Shown here: positions 45,361 through 54,639 of the stretch, in pieces
How positions within the stretch are numbered: position 1 is the first letter of the stretch
Layout of the letters: the number at the start of each line of letters is the position of its first letter
NCBI GenBank assembly: GCA_031550615.1
Contig: JAVBOL010000025.1
Span: 1-64,000 of the forward strand
Direction: 5' to 3'
Length of the DNA: 64,000 nt
Source of the DNA: JAVBOW01 sp031550615
GTDB lineage: Bacteria > Bacteroidota > Bacteroidia > Bacteroidales > Rikenellaceae
Made by a program: the position numbers and the translations under genes
Notes under the pieces: generated by a model
What the model saw: the letters and a program-made list of their open reading frames with translations, nothing else
What the model was told of the DNA's origin: nothing
Database searches by the model: none

Positions 45361-45419
45361 TGGCGCGCGCCCGGGGCGCAGGTGCGAGGAATTGATATAA
45401 AATGTGTGAAAAAATGACT

Positions 45420-48400
45420 TTACGCCTCCCCTGTGTAGTCCGACGGATTGACGCCGTACTTGCGGCGGAAACAGCGGCTGAAGTAGCGCACGTCGCTGAA
45501 ACCCACCATATTGCTTATCTCAGAAACGGTATACTGGCGCGTGGACACCAGTTGAGCCGCACGCTTGAGGCGTATGTCGCGTACCAGCTCGACGGGTGAA
45601 AGCCCCGTCAGCGATTTGATCTTCTTGTAGAACACCGTGCGGCTCAGCCCCGCCGCCCGCGCTATGTTGTCTATACTGAAGTCGTTCATTTCGCGCAGGT
45701 CGTCCTCGATCAGCCGGATCACCTTGCGAAGCAATTCCTCGTCGCGCTTGGGGCAGACCACCGCCGCGGGCGCGAGTTCGACCACGCTGTGCCCGCGGGT
45801 CAGGTCGGCGTAGTGGCGCGAACGGCGTTCGAAGATGCCCGTTATGCGCGAGATGAGCAGCTTGGGGCTGAAAGGTTTGCCGATGTAGTCGTCCGCGCCG
45901 TATTCGAGCCCACGCACCTGGTCTTCGACGCTGTTGCGCGCAGAAAGAAGTACGAACGGGATATGGCTGGTGGTGTTGTCGCCGCGGATGCGTCCCAGCA
46001 GCTCTATGCCGTCCATCACCGGCATCATAAGATCGCTCAGTATCATGTCGGGCATGCGCGCCGCGACCGACTCGAGCGCCTCGGCGCCGTTGCGGGCTGT
46101 GGCCACGCGGAATTTACCCCTCAGCAACTCTTCGACGAAGCTGAGCAGCTCGGGATTGTCGTCCACCACAAGGATCGACGAAAGCGAATCGTCGAGGGGC
46201 TGCTCCTGCGCGGGGTTTTCCGTGCTGGGGCAGGGCAGGGTGACGGTGAATACGCTGCCGCGCCCCGTCTGGCTGTCGACCGCTATGTCCCCGCCGTGCA
46301 TGTCGGTGAATGTCTTGACCAGGTAGAGCCCTATGCCCGTGCCGCGCTGCCCCGCTGCGTTGTCGAGCGACGAGAAGCAGTCGAAAAGCCGCGGCATCAT
46401 TTCCCGCCCGATGCCGACCCCCGTGTCGCTCACCACTATGTCGGCCTCGCACTTTTCGGGGCGGCAGACCAGCGCGAGGCTGACGCTGCCACCAGGCTCG
46501 GTGAATTTGATGGCGTTGGAAAGCAGGTTTTGGATGATCCCCTCGAGTTTGTCCACATCGCCGTCCAGGCGCAGCGAGGCTGCGTTGGTCGAAAAACTGA
46601 AATCCAACCCTTTTTCCTGCGCTCCGGGGGCCATGTTGTTGAATATGGCCCCGGCCAGGCCGACCAGGTCGATCCGTGAGGGGTTCAGTTGCATCTTCTC
46701 GTTCTGCACCTTGCGGAAATCGAGGATCTGGTTTACCATGCCCAGCAGCTTGCGCACGTTCTTGTCGATGTATTCGAGTTGCGAACGCTGCCCTTCGCTG
46801 AGCCCTCTTTCGCCAAGCAGCCTTTCGACCGGGCCGGCGATAAGGGTCATCGGGGTGCGCAGCTCGTGCGAGATGTTGGTGAAAAAGCGCAGCTTGGTCT
46901 CCTGTAACTCGGCTTCGAGCCCGGCGCGGTTGCGCATGTCGTAGTATTTGGCCAGCGCACGCATCACCAGCGCCAACAGGCCGGCCCCGGCCAGAAAATA
47001 GAAGATCTTGGCCCACACGGTAAGCCACCAGGGCGGCAGCACGGTGATCTGCAACGTGCGCATTGGGTCGTCCCTTGTGAATGCCGAGTCCTTGGAGGCC
47101 ATCAACTTAAAGGTGTAGCGTCCCGGGGCGAGGTTGGTGTAAGTGGCCCGGCGGCTCTGCCCTACGTGGTTCCAGCGCGATTCGAGACCTTCGAGGCGGT
47201 AGGCGTATTTTATGTTCTCGGCCCCGGCGAATTCGAGGGCGGCGTATTCTATATTGAAGAAGTTCTGATTGTAGCGAAGGGTCACCCCGCCGTCCCGCAC
47301 CGGAGGGCACGGCTTGCCGCTCACCAGGTCGAGCCCCGTTATGGCCAGCGAAAAGAAGTCGCGCCCGGTGACGAGCTTTTCAGGGTCGAAACGCACCAAA
47401 CCGTCGTCAGTGCCCAGCGCCAGTCGCCCGTCTGCCATGAGCAGCGCGCAGTTCTCCGAGGGGTCCATGTCGCTGAACCCGTCCGTGCGCGTGAAGGTGT
47501 AGAATTTATCGTCCTGGGGCGTAAAACGGCAGATGTCGTCCTCGGTGGCTATCCATATCTCACCGCCGCGCCCCTCGCAGAGCGAGATGACCGAGTTGTT
47601 GGGCAGCCCGTCGGCGGTGCTGTACCGTTTTATGGCGCAGGACTTGTCTATCGAGGTCAGGCCGCATCCCGTTGCGCCGATCCACATCCCCCCGCGCGAG
47701 TCTTCGAGCAGGGCGTGCACGTCGGAGAACGGGGGCAGCCCGGCTATCCTTTCATGCGCCGGGACCACAGAGATACTCGACGGGGAGAGGGGCGACGTGT
47801 CGACTATCAGCAGCCCGTCCGTGGTGCCAACCCACATCTGCCCGTCGTCGCGCATGACCAGCGTGCGCACAGCGCGGTGGTGGCGCGGGTAGGAGGCGAA
47901 ATCGGCGATACCCGCCGATTTCCAACCTCCGGCGGAGGTTGGAAAAAGCATTACCAGACCATGTTCGAAAGTGGCCAGCCAGATGCGGCCCTGGGCGTCC
48001 CCGGCCATCGCGTAGACCGAAACGTTGTCGTCGCCGCCAGCCTGTGGCCATACGGAGCGCGCCCTGCCGCTTTGGCCGTCAGCCGAAACTATGCCGCCGC
48101 CCTTGGTCCCCAGCCATACCCCGCCGTCGGGACGTGGGTTGATGCTGTATACAGCACGCAGGGGCAGCGTGCGACCGTCCGCGCCGGTGTAGCTCTGTAT
48201 GTGGTGGCGCAGGGTGCCGTCCTCGTCGTAGCACAGCGCACCCCAGTCGCGCATGCCTACCCACAGCTGGCGGGAACGCGTTTCGCCCAGCGCCCTTATC
48301 TCGTTGGCCAGGTCGAGCTGTGAGCCGGGCTGGGGGCGGAGGCGCTCGACGGTGTTGCGCGGGGGGCTTACCTTATATAACTTGCGCGACCAGGGCGATA

Positions 48401-49607
48401 TCCAGATGTTGTCCTGCTCGTCGATCATCAGGTGGTGGACGGATTGCGAGAAAAGGGCGTTGTCCAACCCCATCTCCTTATGGAAGTGCTCCATGCGGTC
48501 GGTGGCCGGATCATAGATCGCCAGGCCCTGGCGATAGCTGTTGAGGATCACCTTGCCGGCATATTTACGCACTATGCTGCTCGTTACGGCAGCGGTGGGG
48601 CGTACCGGTAGACTGTAATGGCGCAGCAGCCCGCTGACGGCGTCATAGCGCACGATGCCCGGCTCGGAGGTGGTGATCCAGTAGCGGTTTTCGTCCTCCT
48701 TGGTTATGCGCACTATCCTGTCGGAAGTCAGCGCGGGGGTGTTGGAGCTGTCGCAGACCTTCACCCGCCCCGATCCCAGGTCGAAAAGCCACAGCCCCGA
48801 GGCGGAGCTGCCCGCCATGAGCGTTGTCACGCCGGCTATCTGCAGTACGGCCACATCGCGGCACGCCCTGCTGCCCGGCAGTGGGGTGGGGATGCCTGAC
48901 GAGGGATCGTAGTGGAATATCCCCGCCGCCTGTGTGCCCAGCCACAGCGCCCCGCTGCGCGTGGGGTCGGTGCAGAAGCACGTCGCAGCCACACCGGCGC
49001 CCGAAGGCACTCCCAGCCATTGCCCGTCGCGCAGGACCATAAGCCCTGCCGACGTTCCGGCAAGCACGCCGCCTGGTATTTCGGTCAGAAAATGTATATT
49101 TGCCCCCGCCCCGGCGGGACGGTGTACCTTAACTTCGGTGACGGTCCCGTTTGCGGGGTCGGCCATGACCTCGCAGATGGTCCCTTCGTCGTCCCAGAGC
49201 ATCATGCTTCCCTGTCCGGGGAAGATGCGCCCCGAATAGCGGAAGCCCTCGGGCAGACCCACGGGGATATATTGTCCGGCGGCCTTGTCGAAAAGGTAGA
49301 GCGCGCGGTCGTGGGTGGTTATCCAGAGGTAGCCCGGGAAAGTCTCGCGGATGCTCTGCACGCGCGAATTGCGCAGTTCGGGGTGGTGGAACGAATCGTA
49401 GCTGCGGAAGACGTATCCGTCCATGCGCGAAAGCCCGTCCCACGTGCCCAGCCACATATACCCCTCGGAGTCCTTGAGGATGTAGTTGATGTAGTTGTTG
49501 GACAGCCCGTCGTCCGTGCTGTACATATCCACGAGGTAGCCAGCCGCCCGTGAAAGGGAGGAAAGGCAGAGCGTGGCGGCCAATAAAAGGATCGCGCGGG
49601 TTTTCAT
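45420..49607 (-). CDS. Hybrid two-component system sensor/regulator (HTCS)
   Basis: 1395 residues from ATG 49607. A signal peptide (MKTRAILLLAATLCLSSLSRA) is followed by a long two-bladed propeller region with Reg_prop repeats such as DGLSNNYINYILKDSEGYMW, a Y_Y_Y domain near 785-850 and one transmembrane helix near 860-880. The cytoplasmic part has a histidine kinase with His914 in TNISHELRTPM, an ATPase domain, a receiver with Asp1192 in ILSDLMMPVMDG, and a C-terminal AraC helix-turn-helix. HTCS proteins sense a breakdown oligosaccharide in the periplasm and activate their utilisation operon. It stands between the sulfatase operon and the divergent PL11-like/SusC operon and is the only such regulator here. 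A longer frame (to 49775) overlaps the promoter and is rejected. Confidence 0.96.
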   Translation of the reverse strand: MKTRAILLLAATLCLSSLSRAAGYLVDMYSTDDGLSNNYINYILKDSEGYMWLGTWDGLSRMDGYVFRSYDSFHHPELRNSRVQSIRETFPGYLWITTHDRALYLFDKAAGQYIPVGLPEGFRYSGRIFPGQGSMMLWDDEGTICEVMADPANGTVTEVKVHRPAGAGANIHFLTEIPGGVLAGTSAGLMVLRDGQWLGVPSGAGVAATCFCTDPTRSGALWLGTQAAGIFHYDPSSGIPTPLPGSRACRDVAVLQIAGVTTLMAGSSASGLWLFDLGSGRVKVCDSSNTPALTSDRIVRITKEDENRYWITTSEPGIVRYDAVSGLLRHYSLPVRPTAAVTSSIVRKYAGKVILNSYRQGLAIYDPATDRMEHFHKEMGLDNALFSQSVHHLMIDEQDNIWISPWSRKLYKVSPPRNTVERLRPQPGSQLDLANEIRALGETRSRQLWVGMRDWGALCYDEDGTLRHHIQSYTGADGRTLPLRAVYSINPRPDGGVWLGTKGGGIVSADGQSGRARSVWPQAGGDDNVSVYAMAGDAQGRIWLATFEHGLVMLFPTSAGGWKSAGIADFASYPRHHRAVRTLVMRDDGQMWVGTTDGLLIVDTSPLSPSSISVVPAHERIAGLPPFSDVHALLEDSRGGMWIGATGCGLTSIDKSCAIKRYSTADGLPNNSVISLCEGRGGEIWIATEDDICRFTPQDDKFYTFTRTDGFSDMDPSENCALLMADGRLALGTDDGLVRFDPEKLVTGRDFFSLAITGLDLVSGKPCPPVRDGGVTLRYNQNFFNIEYAALEFAGAENIKYAYRLEGLESRWNHVGQSRRATYTNLAPGRYTFKLMASKDSAFTRDDPMRTLQITVLPPWWLTVWAKIFYFLAGAGLLALVMRALAKYYDMRNRAGLEAELQETKLRFFTNISHELRTPMTLIAGPVERLLGERGLSEGQRSQLEYIDKNVRKLLGMVNQILDFRKVQNEKMQLNPSRIDLVGLAGAIFNNMAPGAQEKGLDFSFSTNAASLRLDGDVDKLEGIIQNLLSNAIKFTEPGGSVSLALVCRPEKCEADIVVSDTGVGIGREMMPRLFDCFSSLDNAAGQRGTGIGLYLVKTFTDMHGGDIAVDSQTGRGSVFTVTLPCPSTENPAQEQPLDDSLSSILVVDDNPELLSFVEELLRGKFRVATARNGAEALESVAARMPDMILSDLMMPVMDGIELLGRIRGDNTTSHIPFVLLSARNSVEDQVRGLEYGADDYIGKPFSPKLLISRITGIFERRSRHYADLTRGHSVVELAPAAVVCPKRDEELLRKVIRLIEDDLREMNDFSIDNIARAAGLSRTVFYKKIKSLTGLSPVELVRDIRLKRAAQLVSTRQYTVSEISNMVGFSDVRYFSRCFRRKYGVNPSDYTGEA

Positions 49608-49612
49608 CAATG

Positions 49613-49620
49613 CAAATATA
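49613..49620 (-). promoter_or_regulatory. Bacteroidota -7 promoter box (TATATTTG) for the HTCS gene
   Basis: CAAATATA on the plus strand, ending 5 bases before the ATG at 49607, so the transcript may be leaderless. Confidence 0.55.
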
Positions 49621-49661
49621 ACATATAAAACCTTACCGCTATTGTCCCTCCCGCCCCATAA

Positions 49662-49690
49662 TGCGCTAAAACAGCGCAATAACGCGTTAT
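49662..49690. promoter_or_regulatory. Two adjacent palindromes between divergent HTCS and PL11-like promoters
   Basis: TGCGCT-AAAAC-AGCGCA (49662-49678) is followed directly by the perfect 12-bp palindrome ATAACGCGTTAT (49679-49690). The site lies about 80 bases upstream of the plus-strand -7 box, a usual place for an HTCS AraC-domain binding site. The function is inferred from position. Confidence 0.45.
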
Positions 49691-49770
49691 AATGCAACCG
49701 GGCGGGCCATACGCACAATTCGTCACACCAAAATAACCTAATATTCGCAGATGGGACGCGCAGTGGTGCG

Positions 49771-49778
49771 TACATTTG
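49771..49778 (+). promoter_or_regulatory. Bacteroidota -7 promoter box (TACATTTG) for the second pectin operon
   Basis: TACATTTGTAT, 39 bases before ATG 49818. The 11-mer is identical to the one at the SusC operon at 14944. Confidence 0.65.
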
Positions 49779-49817
49779 TATAACCGGAAAAATAAAACCT
49801 AAACCCGATAACTGCTT

Positions 49818-51260
49818 ATGAAACTCTTTTTACGCTTAGCACTCTGCTCCTTCGCCGTGACGCTTGCCTGTGCCGCCACTGCGCAGTACAAGGCCACCTT
49901 CCGCAATGACATCGCCCCGAAGGCCGTGCTCGAATTCAGCGTCGGCACGCCGATCAGCGGTCTGCGCGCCGTGCCCGTGAAACTAGATGCCACCTCGACG
50001 GGTATTCTTATCGTCTACCATGAGAAAAAGGGCGGCGGCGGCCCGAATCCCGAGTATTTCGAAATGCCCGAGGGCACGCTCTCTTTCGTGATGTTCGACC
50101 TGGAGGGCAAGCAACTCTGGCGTAAGGACTTGGGCAAGAACGTCATGCCCAACACCGACTACTGCCCCGTGATGCCATTCGACCTCGACGGCGACGGCAG
50201 CGAAGAGGTCTGGTTCGTGAATAACTCCGACACGGAGCTGCCCCTGGCCACCACCAAATATATGGCCGAGGCGCTCAATGCCAAAACCGGCGAGACGCTG
50301 CGTTCCATGAAATGGCCCGCCGCACCCCGCAACCAGCCCTCGGGCAATATATACCGCCTCTATTTCCTGGGGTGTTACGTCAAGGGTAAACCCGTGCTCA
50401 TCACCGGCCAGGGTATCTACCAGTACGGCCCGATGCACCTTAACGGCTACGACCAGAACCTCAAGCGCATCTGGCACACCGAATACGAGGTCGGCGCACC
50501 CGGTCCGCGCGGCAGCCACACCAGCATGATCGTCGATATAGACCAGGACGGCGAAGACGAATTCCTGTGGGGTGAGCGTTGCATCCAGGCACGCGACGGC
50601 AAAATGAAATTCAACTCGTGCGACAATAAGTTCACCGGCCACACCGACGTCGCGCAGCCCGTATACAACTATAAGGACAAGCGCTGGTACGTATTCTGCT
50701 GCCGCGAGAACGGTGAAACGCCCCGCGTAGTGCTTTGGGACGACAAAGGCAAAATGGTCTGGAGCGACCGCGAAGGCCATGTGGATAAAGGCTGGGTCGC
50801 CCACTACTCGACCGACGGCTCATGGGTCGGCACGGTGCTCGAGATAGGACATAAATATAAGTCCGGCACCGAGGTGATACGCGAAAACCAGATGGAGTAC
50901 CACTATAATATACTCACGGGCGAAACGCTGCCGCTGCTTTTCAAAGGCGCCTCGTCGGCGCACCCGGTGGACTTTAACGGCGACGGCATCCACGAACTGA
51001 TCGACAAGAGCAAACTGGTCGACGTGAACGGGGCGCGCTATTCGCTCAAGGGCCGCATCTCGCACATCTCTAAATTCATGGCCGCCTACCCCGGCGAACA
51101 GATCATAACCTGGGAGGACGGCGGTGTGATCCGCGTGTGGGCCAACGCCAAGGGCGAGGACAGCCCCGAGGCCAAAGCCCGCTATGCCAACCCGTTCTAC
51201 CGGAGCAACCAGCGCATGAGCGCGGTGGGGTCCAACACCGACAATCTGGGCGGTATCTGA
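49818..51260 (+). CDS. Rhamnogalacturonan-lyase-like (PL11-like) beta-propeller protein
   Basis: 480 residues with signal peptide ending ACAATAQ. Three calcium-type FG-GAP motifs are seen: FDLDGDGSEEVWF, VDIDQDGEDEFLWGE and VDFNGDGIHELID, spaced as in a propeller. EGHVDKGWVAHY may correspond to the metal and active-site region of PL11. PL11 enzymes are usually about 600 residues, so this is shorter and clearly diverged; it may be a lyase, a binding protein or a new family. It leads the operon with SusC, 79 bases upstream, and is the closest plus-strand target of the HTCS. Confidence 0.6.
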   Translation: MKLFLRLALCSFAVTLACAATAQYKATFRNDIAPKAVLEFSVGTPISGLRAVPVKLDATSTGILIVYHEKKGGGGPNPEYFEMPEGTLSFVMFDLEGKQLWRKDLGKNVMPNTDYCPVMPFDLDGDGSEEVWFVNNSDTELPLATTKYMAEALNAKTGETLRSMKWPAAPRNQPSGNIYRLYFLGCYVKGKPVLITGQGIYQYGPMHLNGYDQNLKRIWHTEYEVGAPGPRGSHTSMIVDIDQDGEDEFLWGERCIQARDGKMKFNSCDNKFTGHTDVAQPVYNYKDKRWYVFCCRENGETPRVVLWDDKGKMVWSDREGHVDKGWVAHYSTDGSWVGTVLEIGHKYKSGTEVIRENQMEYHYNILTGETLPLLFKGASSAHPVDFNGDGIHELIDKSKLVDVNGARYSLKGRISHISKFMAAYPGEQIITWEDGGVIRVWANAKGEDSPEAKARYANPFYRSNQRMSAVGSNTDNLGGI

Positions 51261-51281
51261 TCCTTACATCATTTTAGGTAT

Positions 51282-51304
51282 ACCTCCGGCTTTAGGCCGG
51301 GGGT
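51282..51304 (+). other. Intercistronic hairpin between the PL11-like gene and SusC
   Basis: ACCTCCGGC / GCCGGGGGT (one T-G pair) with loop TTTAG. It has no T-run. It could adjust the relative levels of the PL11-like and SusC messages. Confidence 0.4.
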
Positions 51305-51339
51305 GTGCCGCTGCAAGAAAAAACCTAAAACTACTATAA

Positions 51340-54300
51340 ATGAAACCAAAATCTACCCTTGTCAGTATCCGCGCGTTGCGCAGCCTGACCCTGGCGCTCA
51401 TGCTCAGCGTAGTGTGGGGCTTCGCCTCAGGACAGGCCATTAAGGTCTCCGGGCGCGTGAGCGATTCCGGCGGCTCGCCCCTCGCCGGGGTGACTGTCGT
51501 CATCCAGGGCGCCACGGCGGGAGCCGTGACCAACGCCAAAGGCGAGTATTCGATAAATGTGCCCGACGAGCACAGCGTGCTCCGCTTTGTCTACACAGGC
51601 ATGGTGGCCGTCACCGAAAAGGTCGGCACGCGCAAGACGATCAACGTGGCCATGCGGGAAGATGTGACCACGCTCGAAGACGTGATCGTGGACATAGGCT
51701 ACGGCACCACACGCAAGACCGACTTCACCGGTGCGCTATCCTCGATCACGGGCGAAGACCTTAAGAGGATCCCCGTTGCCTCGGCTGCCGAGGCGCTGAC
51801 CGGCAAGATCGCCGGCCTTCAGATCACCACCACCGAAGGATCGCCCGGCGCCGAGATCAAACTGCGCGTGCGCGGTACCGGTACCATCACCCAGGACGCC
51901 TCGCCGCTCTATATTATCGACGGCTTTCCCTCCGACCTGGGCATCAGCAGCGTCGACCCGTCGCAGATCGAGTCGGTGATCGTGCTCAAGGACGCCTCTT
52001 CGACGGCCATCTATGGTGCGAGGGGCGCCAACGGCGTTATCCTTATCACCACGCGCTCGGGTAAGGCCGGGCACACCAGGGTTAGCTATAACGGCTACGC
52101 CGGTTTCCGCCAGACGGCTCGTTTCCTCGATGTGATGAACCCCTACGACTATGTGGTGCTGCAATTCGAACAGGCCGGCAGCGACGCCAACGACATTGCC
52201 AAAGCGGTCAAACGCTATGGCGCGTGGGACCAGGTGTATGAGAATTACTACGGCAATAAGGGCATATTCTGGCAGGAAGAGGTCTATGGCCGCGACGCGA
52301 TCATACAGAACCACAACGTCAACCTGGAGGGCGGCTCCGAGCTTACGCGCGTGAACGCCAGCTTCTCGTATAACGACGAGCAGGGCACCCTGATAACCAC
52401 CGGCTCGGACAAGATGATGTTCAAGATCAAGGTCAACCACACCACCATGAACAAGAAGGTGAAATTGGCCATGGACGCCAGCTATCTCGAATCGGCAGTG
52501 GTCGGCGACCGCCAGTACGGCAAGTCGGGCAAGCTGATCAGCGCGGTGATGATGCGCCCGGTAAATAACATCGACGGTACGCTGGAGGACCTGCTCGACG
52601 AGGATATGGACGACAACCTCTCCGGCGGAAGCGCCAGCGAATGGATGGCCAACCCAGCGGTGCAGGAAAAATCGGAATACAAGAAACGCACCACCAAGAA
52701 CACCTTCTTCAACGGGTCTGCCGACTGGTCGATCCTCAAGACGCTCAACTTCAAGGCGAGCGGCGGCCTTATGTACCAGACGACCATCAACGACTGGGCA
52801 TTTTACAACAAAAATACCCGCGCCAAGAGCGACGGCGGCCCCTCGGCTGGCATATCGCACGAAGACCGCCGTAAATGGAACGCCGCCTTCACGCTTACCT
52901 ATAACGAGAAGATCTGCCGCAAGCACAACATACAGGCGATGATCGGTAATGAGGAGGAGATGGACAATAAACGTACGCTGGGGGCGAGCGCATCGCATTT
53001 CGAGAGCGACGCCATTATGCTCGACAACCTGAGCCTGGGCCGCACGTTCGGTCTGCCCACCTCCATTCCCGACGAAAGTTCCATGGCTTCGTTCTTTGCC
53101 AGGGTCAATTACAATTTCGACGAACGCTATATCTTCACTGCCTCCGTCCGCCGCGACGGCACCTCGGTTTTCCACGCATCGAGGCATTGGGGCACGTTCC
53201 CCTCTGCAGCCGCAGCATGGCGCATCGACCGCGAACGCTTCATGCGCGGGGTCAGTTGGGTCGACAACCTGAAGCTCAGGGCCAGCTATGGACAGGCGGG
53301 CAACAACCGCATCCCCTCGGACCAATGGCAGAAAATATACTCTTACGGATACTACGGTATCAACGACGCCATGGAGACCTCGGCCTCGACCAATGCGCTC
53401 TACAACCCCAACCTGAGATGGGAGGCGCTTACTTCGCGTGACCTGGGCGTGGATTTCGGATTGTTCAGGGGTCGTATCTCGGGTGTGGTTGACCTTTACA
53501 TCAACTCGTCCGACGACCTGCTGCTCAAAGCCGACGTCAACCCTGTGTCTGGTTTTACCACCCAGTATAAGAATATCGGCAGCACCGAGAACAAAGGTAT
53601 CGAGATAACCCTCAATACGGTCAACGTCCGCACAAAACAATTCACATGGTCGACCGACTTCAATATCTCTTTCAACAAGAACAGGATCAAACACCTGAAC
53701 GGAGAGGATAGGATGTTCGCCGCGTCCGGATTCTTCCATAAGGATATCGGCAACGATTTCGTGGCCATCGTGGGCCAGCCACTGGGCAACATCTGGGGGT
53801 ATGAGGTGCACCCCAACCTCTTCTACCGTGCCGAAGACTTCGAGGCCGACCCCGCCAACCCCGGCAAATACCGCCTCAAACCGGGCATCCCTTATATGAA
53901 GGACACCACGCCCCAGCCGGGTATGGTACGTTTCAAGGACCAGGGCGACGGCAAGTCGATGATCAACCAGACGGCATATGACTCCGACGGAAATCCATAT
54001 ACGGTCTCCACGCCGCTGATCGACACGGACAACGACCGCACCGTTATCGGCAACACCCAGCCCAAATTCTTCGGGGGCTTTAACAATACCTTCACATACA
54101 AGGGTTGGGACCTGGGTATATTCCTGAACTTCGTCTACGGCAACGACGTGCTCAACGGCAACCGCTTCCGCTTTACCTCCGGTTACAAGAACGGACAGAA
54201 CATGTTGTCGGAGATGCGCCACCGTTTCCTTACGATCAGCCCCTCGGGCGAGAAACTCGTCACCTCGGCGATGAGCTACTCCGCCCTCGAACAGCTGGCC

Positions 54301-54624
54301 GTAATAAACAAGGACGCGAAGATATGGTCGCCCATCGGCGAACTGGACAGGGTGAACTCGTGGAACGTCGAGGATGGCTCTTTCATCCGCCTGAACAACC
54401 TCACACTTGGCTATACCTTCCCGAAAAGGTGGATCAACCACCTGGGGCTGCAAAACCTGCGCGTATATTTTACGGGCTATAACCTTGCCATCTGGACCTC
54501 GTACTCGGGATTCGACCCGGAAGTGGACACCCACTCCTCATCGAATCCCATGACGCAGGGCGTCGATTATTCGGCATACCCGCGCAGCAGCCAGTATATC
54601 TTTGGCCTGAACGTAACATTCTAA
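51340..54624 (+). CDS. SusC/RagA-type TonB-dependent outer-membrane transporter
   Basis: 1094 residues with a signal peptide ending in GFASGQ. It has a carboxypeptidase-D-like domain (VSGRVSDSGGSPLAGVTVVI), the plug with EALTGKIAGLQITTTEGSPG and STAIYGARGANGVILITT, and a barrel ending IFGLNVTF. It is a close relative of the SusC at 15028, particularly in the plug, and the pair may carry related pectin oligosaccharides. SusD follows after 15 bases. Confidence 0.96.
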   Translation: MKPKSTLVSIRALRSLTLALMLSVVWGFASGQAIKVSGRVSDSGGSPLAGVTVVIQGATAGAVTNAKGEYSINVPDEHSVLRFVYTGMVAVTEKVGTRKTINVAMREDVTTLEDVIVDIGYGTTRKTDFTGALSSITGEDLKRIPVASAAEALTGKIAGLQITTTEGSPGAEIKLRVRGTGTITQDASPLYIIDGFPSDLGISSVDPSQIESVIVLKDASSTAIYGARGANGVILITTRSGKAGHTRVSYNGYAGFRQTARFLDVMNPYDYVVLQFEQAGSDANDIAKAVKRYGAWDQVYENYYGNKGIFWQEEVYGRDAIIQNHNVNLEGGSELTRVNASFSYNDEQGTLITTGSDKMMFKIKVNHTTMNKKVKLAMDASYLESAVVGDRQYGKSGKLISAVMMRPVNNIDGTLEDLLDEDMDDNLSGGSASEWMANPAVQEKSEYKKRTTKNTFFNGSADWSILKTLNFKASGGLMYQTTINDWAFYNKNTRAKSDGGPSAGISHEDRRKWNAAFTLTYNEKICRKHNIQAMIGNEEEMDNKRTLGASASHFESDAIMLDNLSLGRTFGLPTSIPDESSMASFFARVNYNFDERYIFTASVRRDGTSVFHASRHWGTFPSAAAAWRIDRERFMRGVSWVDNLKLRASYGQAGNNRIPSDQWQKIYSYGYYGINDAMETSASTNALYNPNLRWEALTSRDLGVDFGLFRGRISGVVDLYINSSDDLLLKADVNPVSGFTTQYKNIGSTENKGIEITLNTVNVRTKQFTWSTDFNISFNKNRIKHLNGEDRMFAASGFFHKDIGNDFVAIVGQPLGNIWGYEVHPNLFYRAEDFEADPANPGKYRLKPGIPYMKDTTPQPGMVRFKDQGDGKSMINQTAYDSDGNPYTVSTPLIDTDNDRTVIGNTQPKFFGGFNNTFTYKGWDLGIFLNFVYGNDVLNGNRFRFTSGYKNGQNMLSEMRHRFLTISPSGEKLVTSAMSYSALEQLAVINKDAKIWSPIGELDRVNSWNVEDGSFIRLNNLTLGYTFPKRWINHLGLQNLRVYFTGYNLAIWTSYSGFDPEVDTHSSSNPMTQGVDYSAYPRSSQYIFGLNVTF

Positions 54625-54639
54625 ACTGTAGGAGCCGAC

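Noticed and set aside
51736..54534. A long open frame of over 900 codons antisense to the second SusC gene
   Set aside because: It mirrors a high-GC coding frame, has no signal or domain, and the plus strand encodes a clear SusC.
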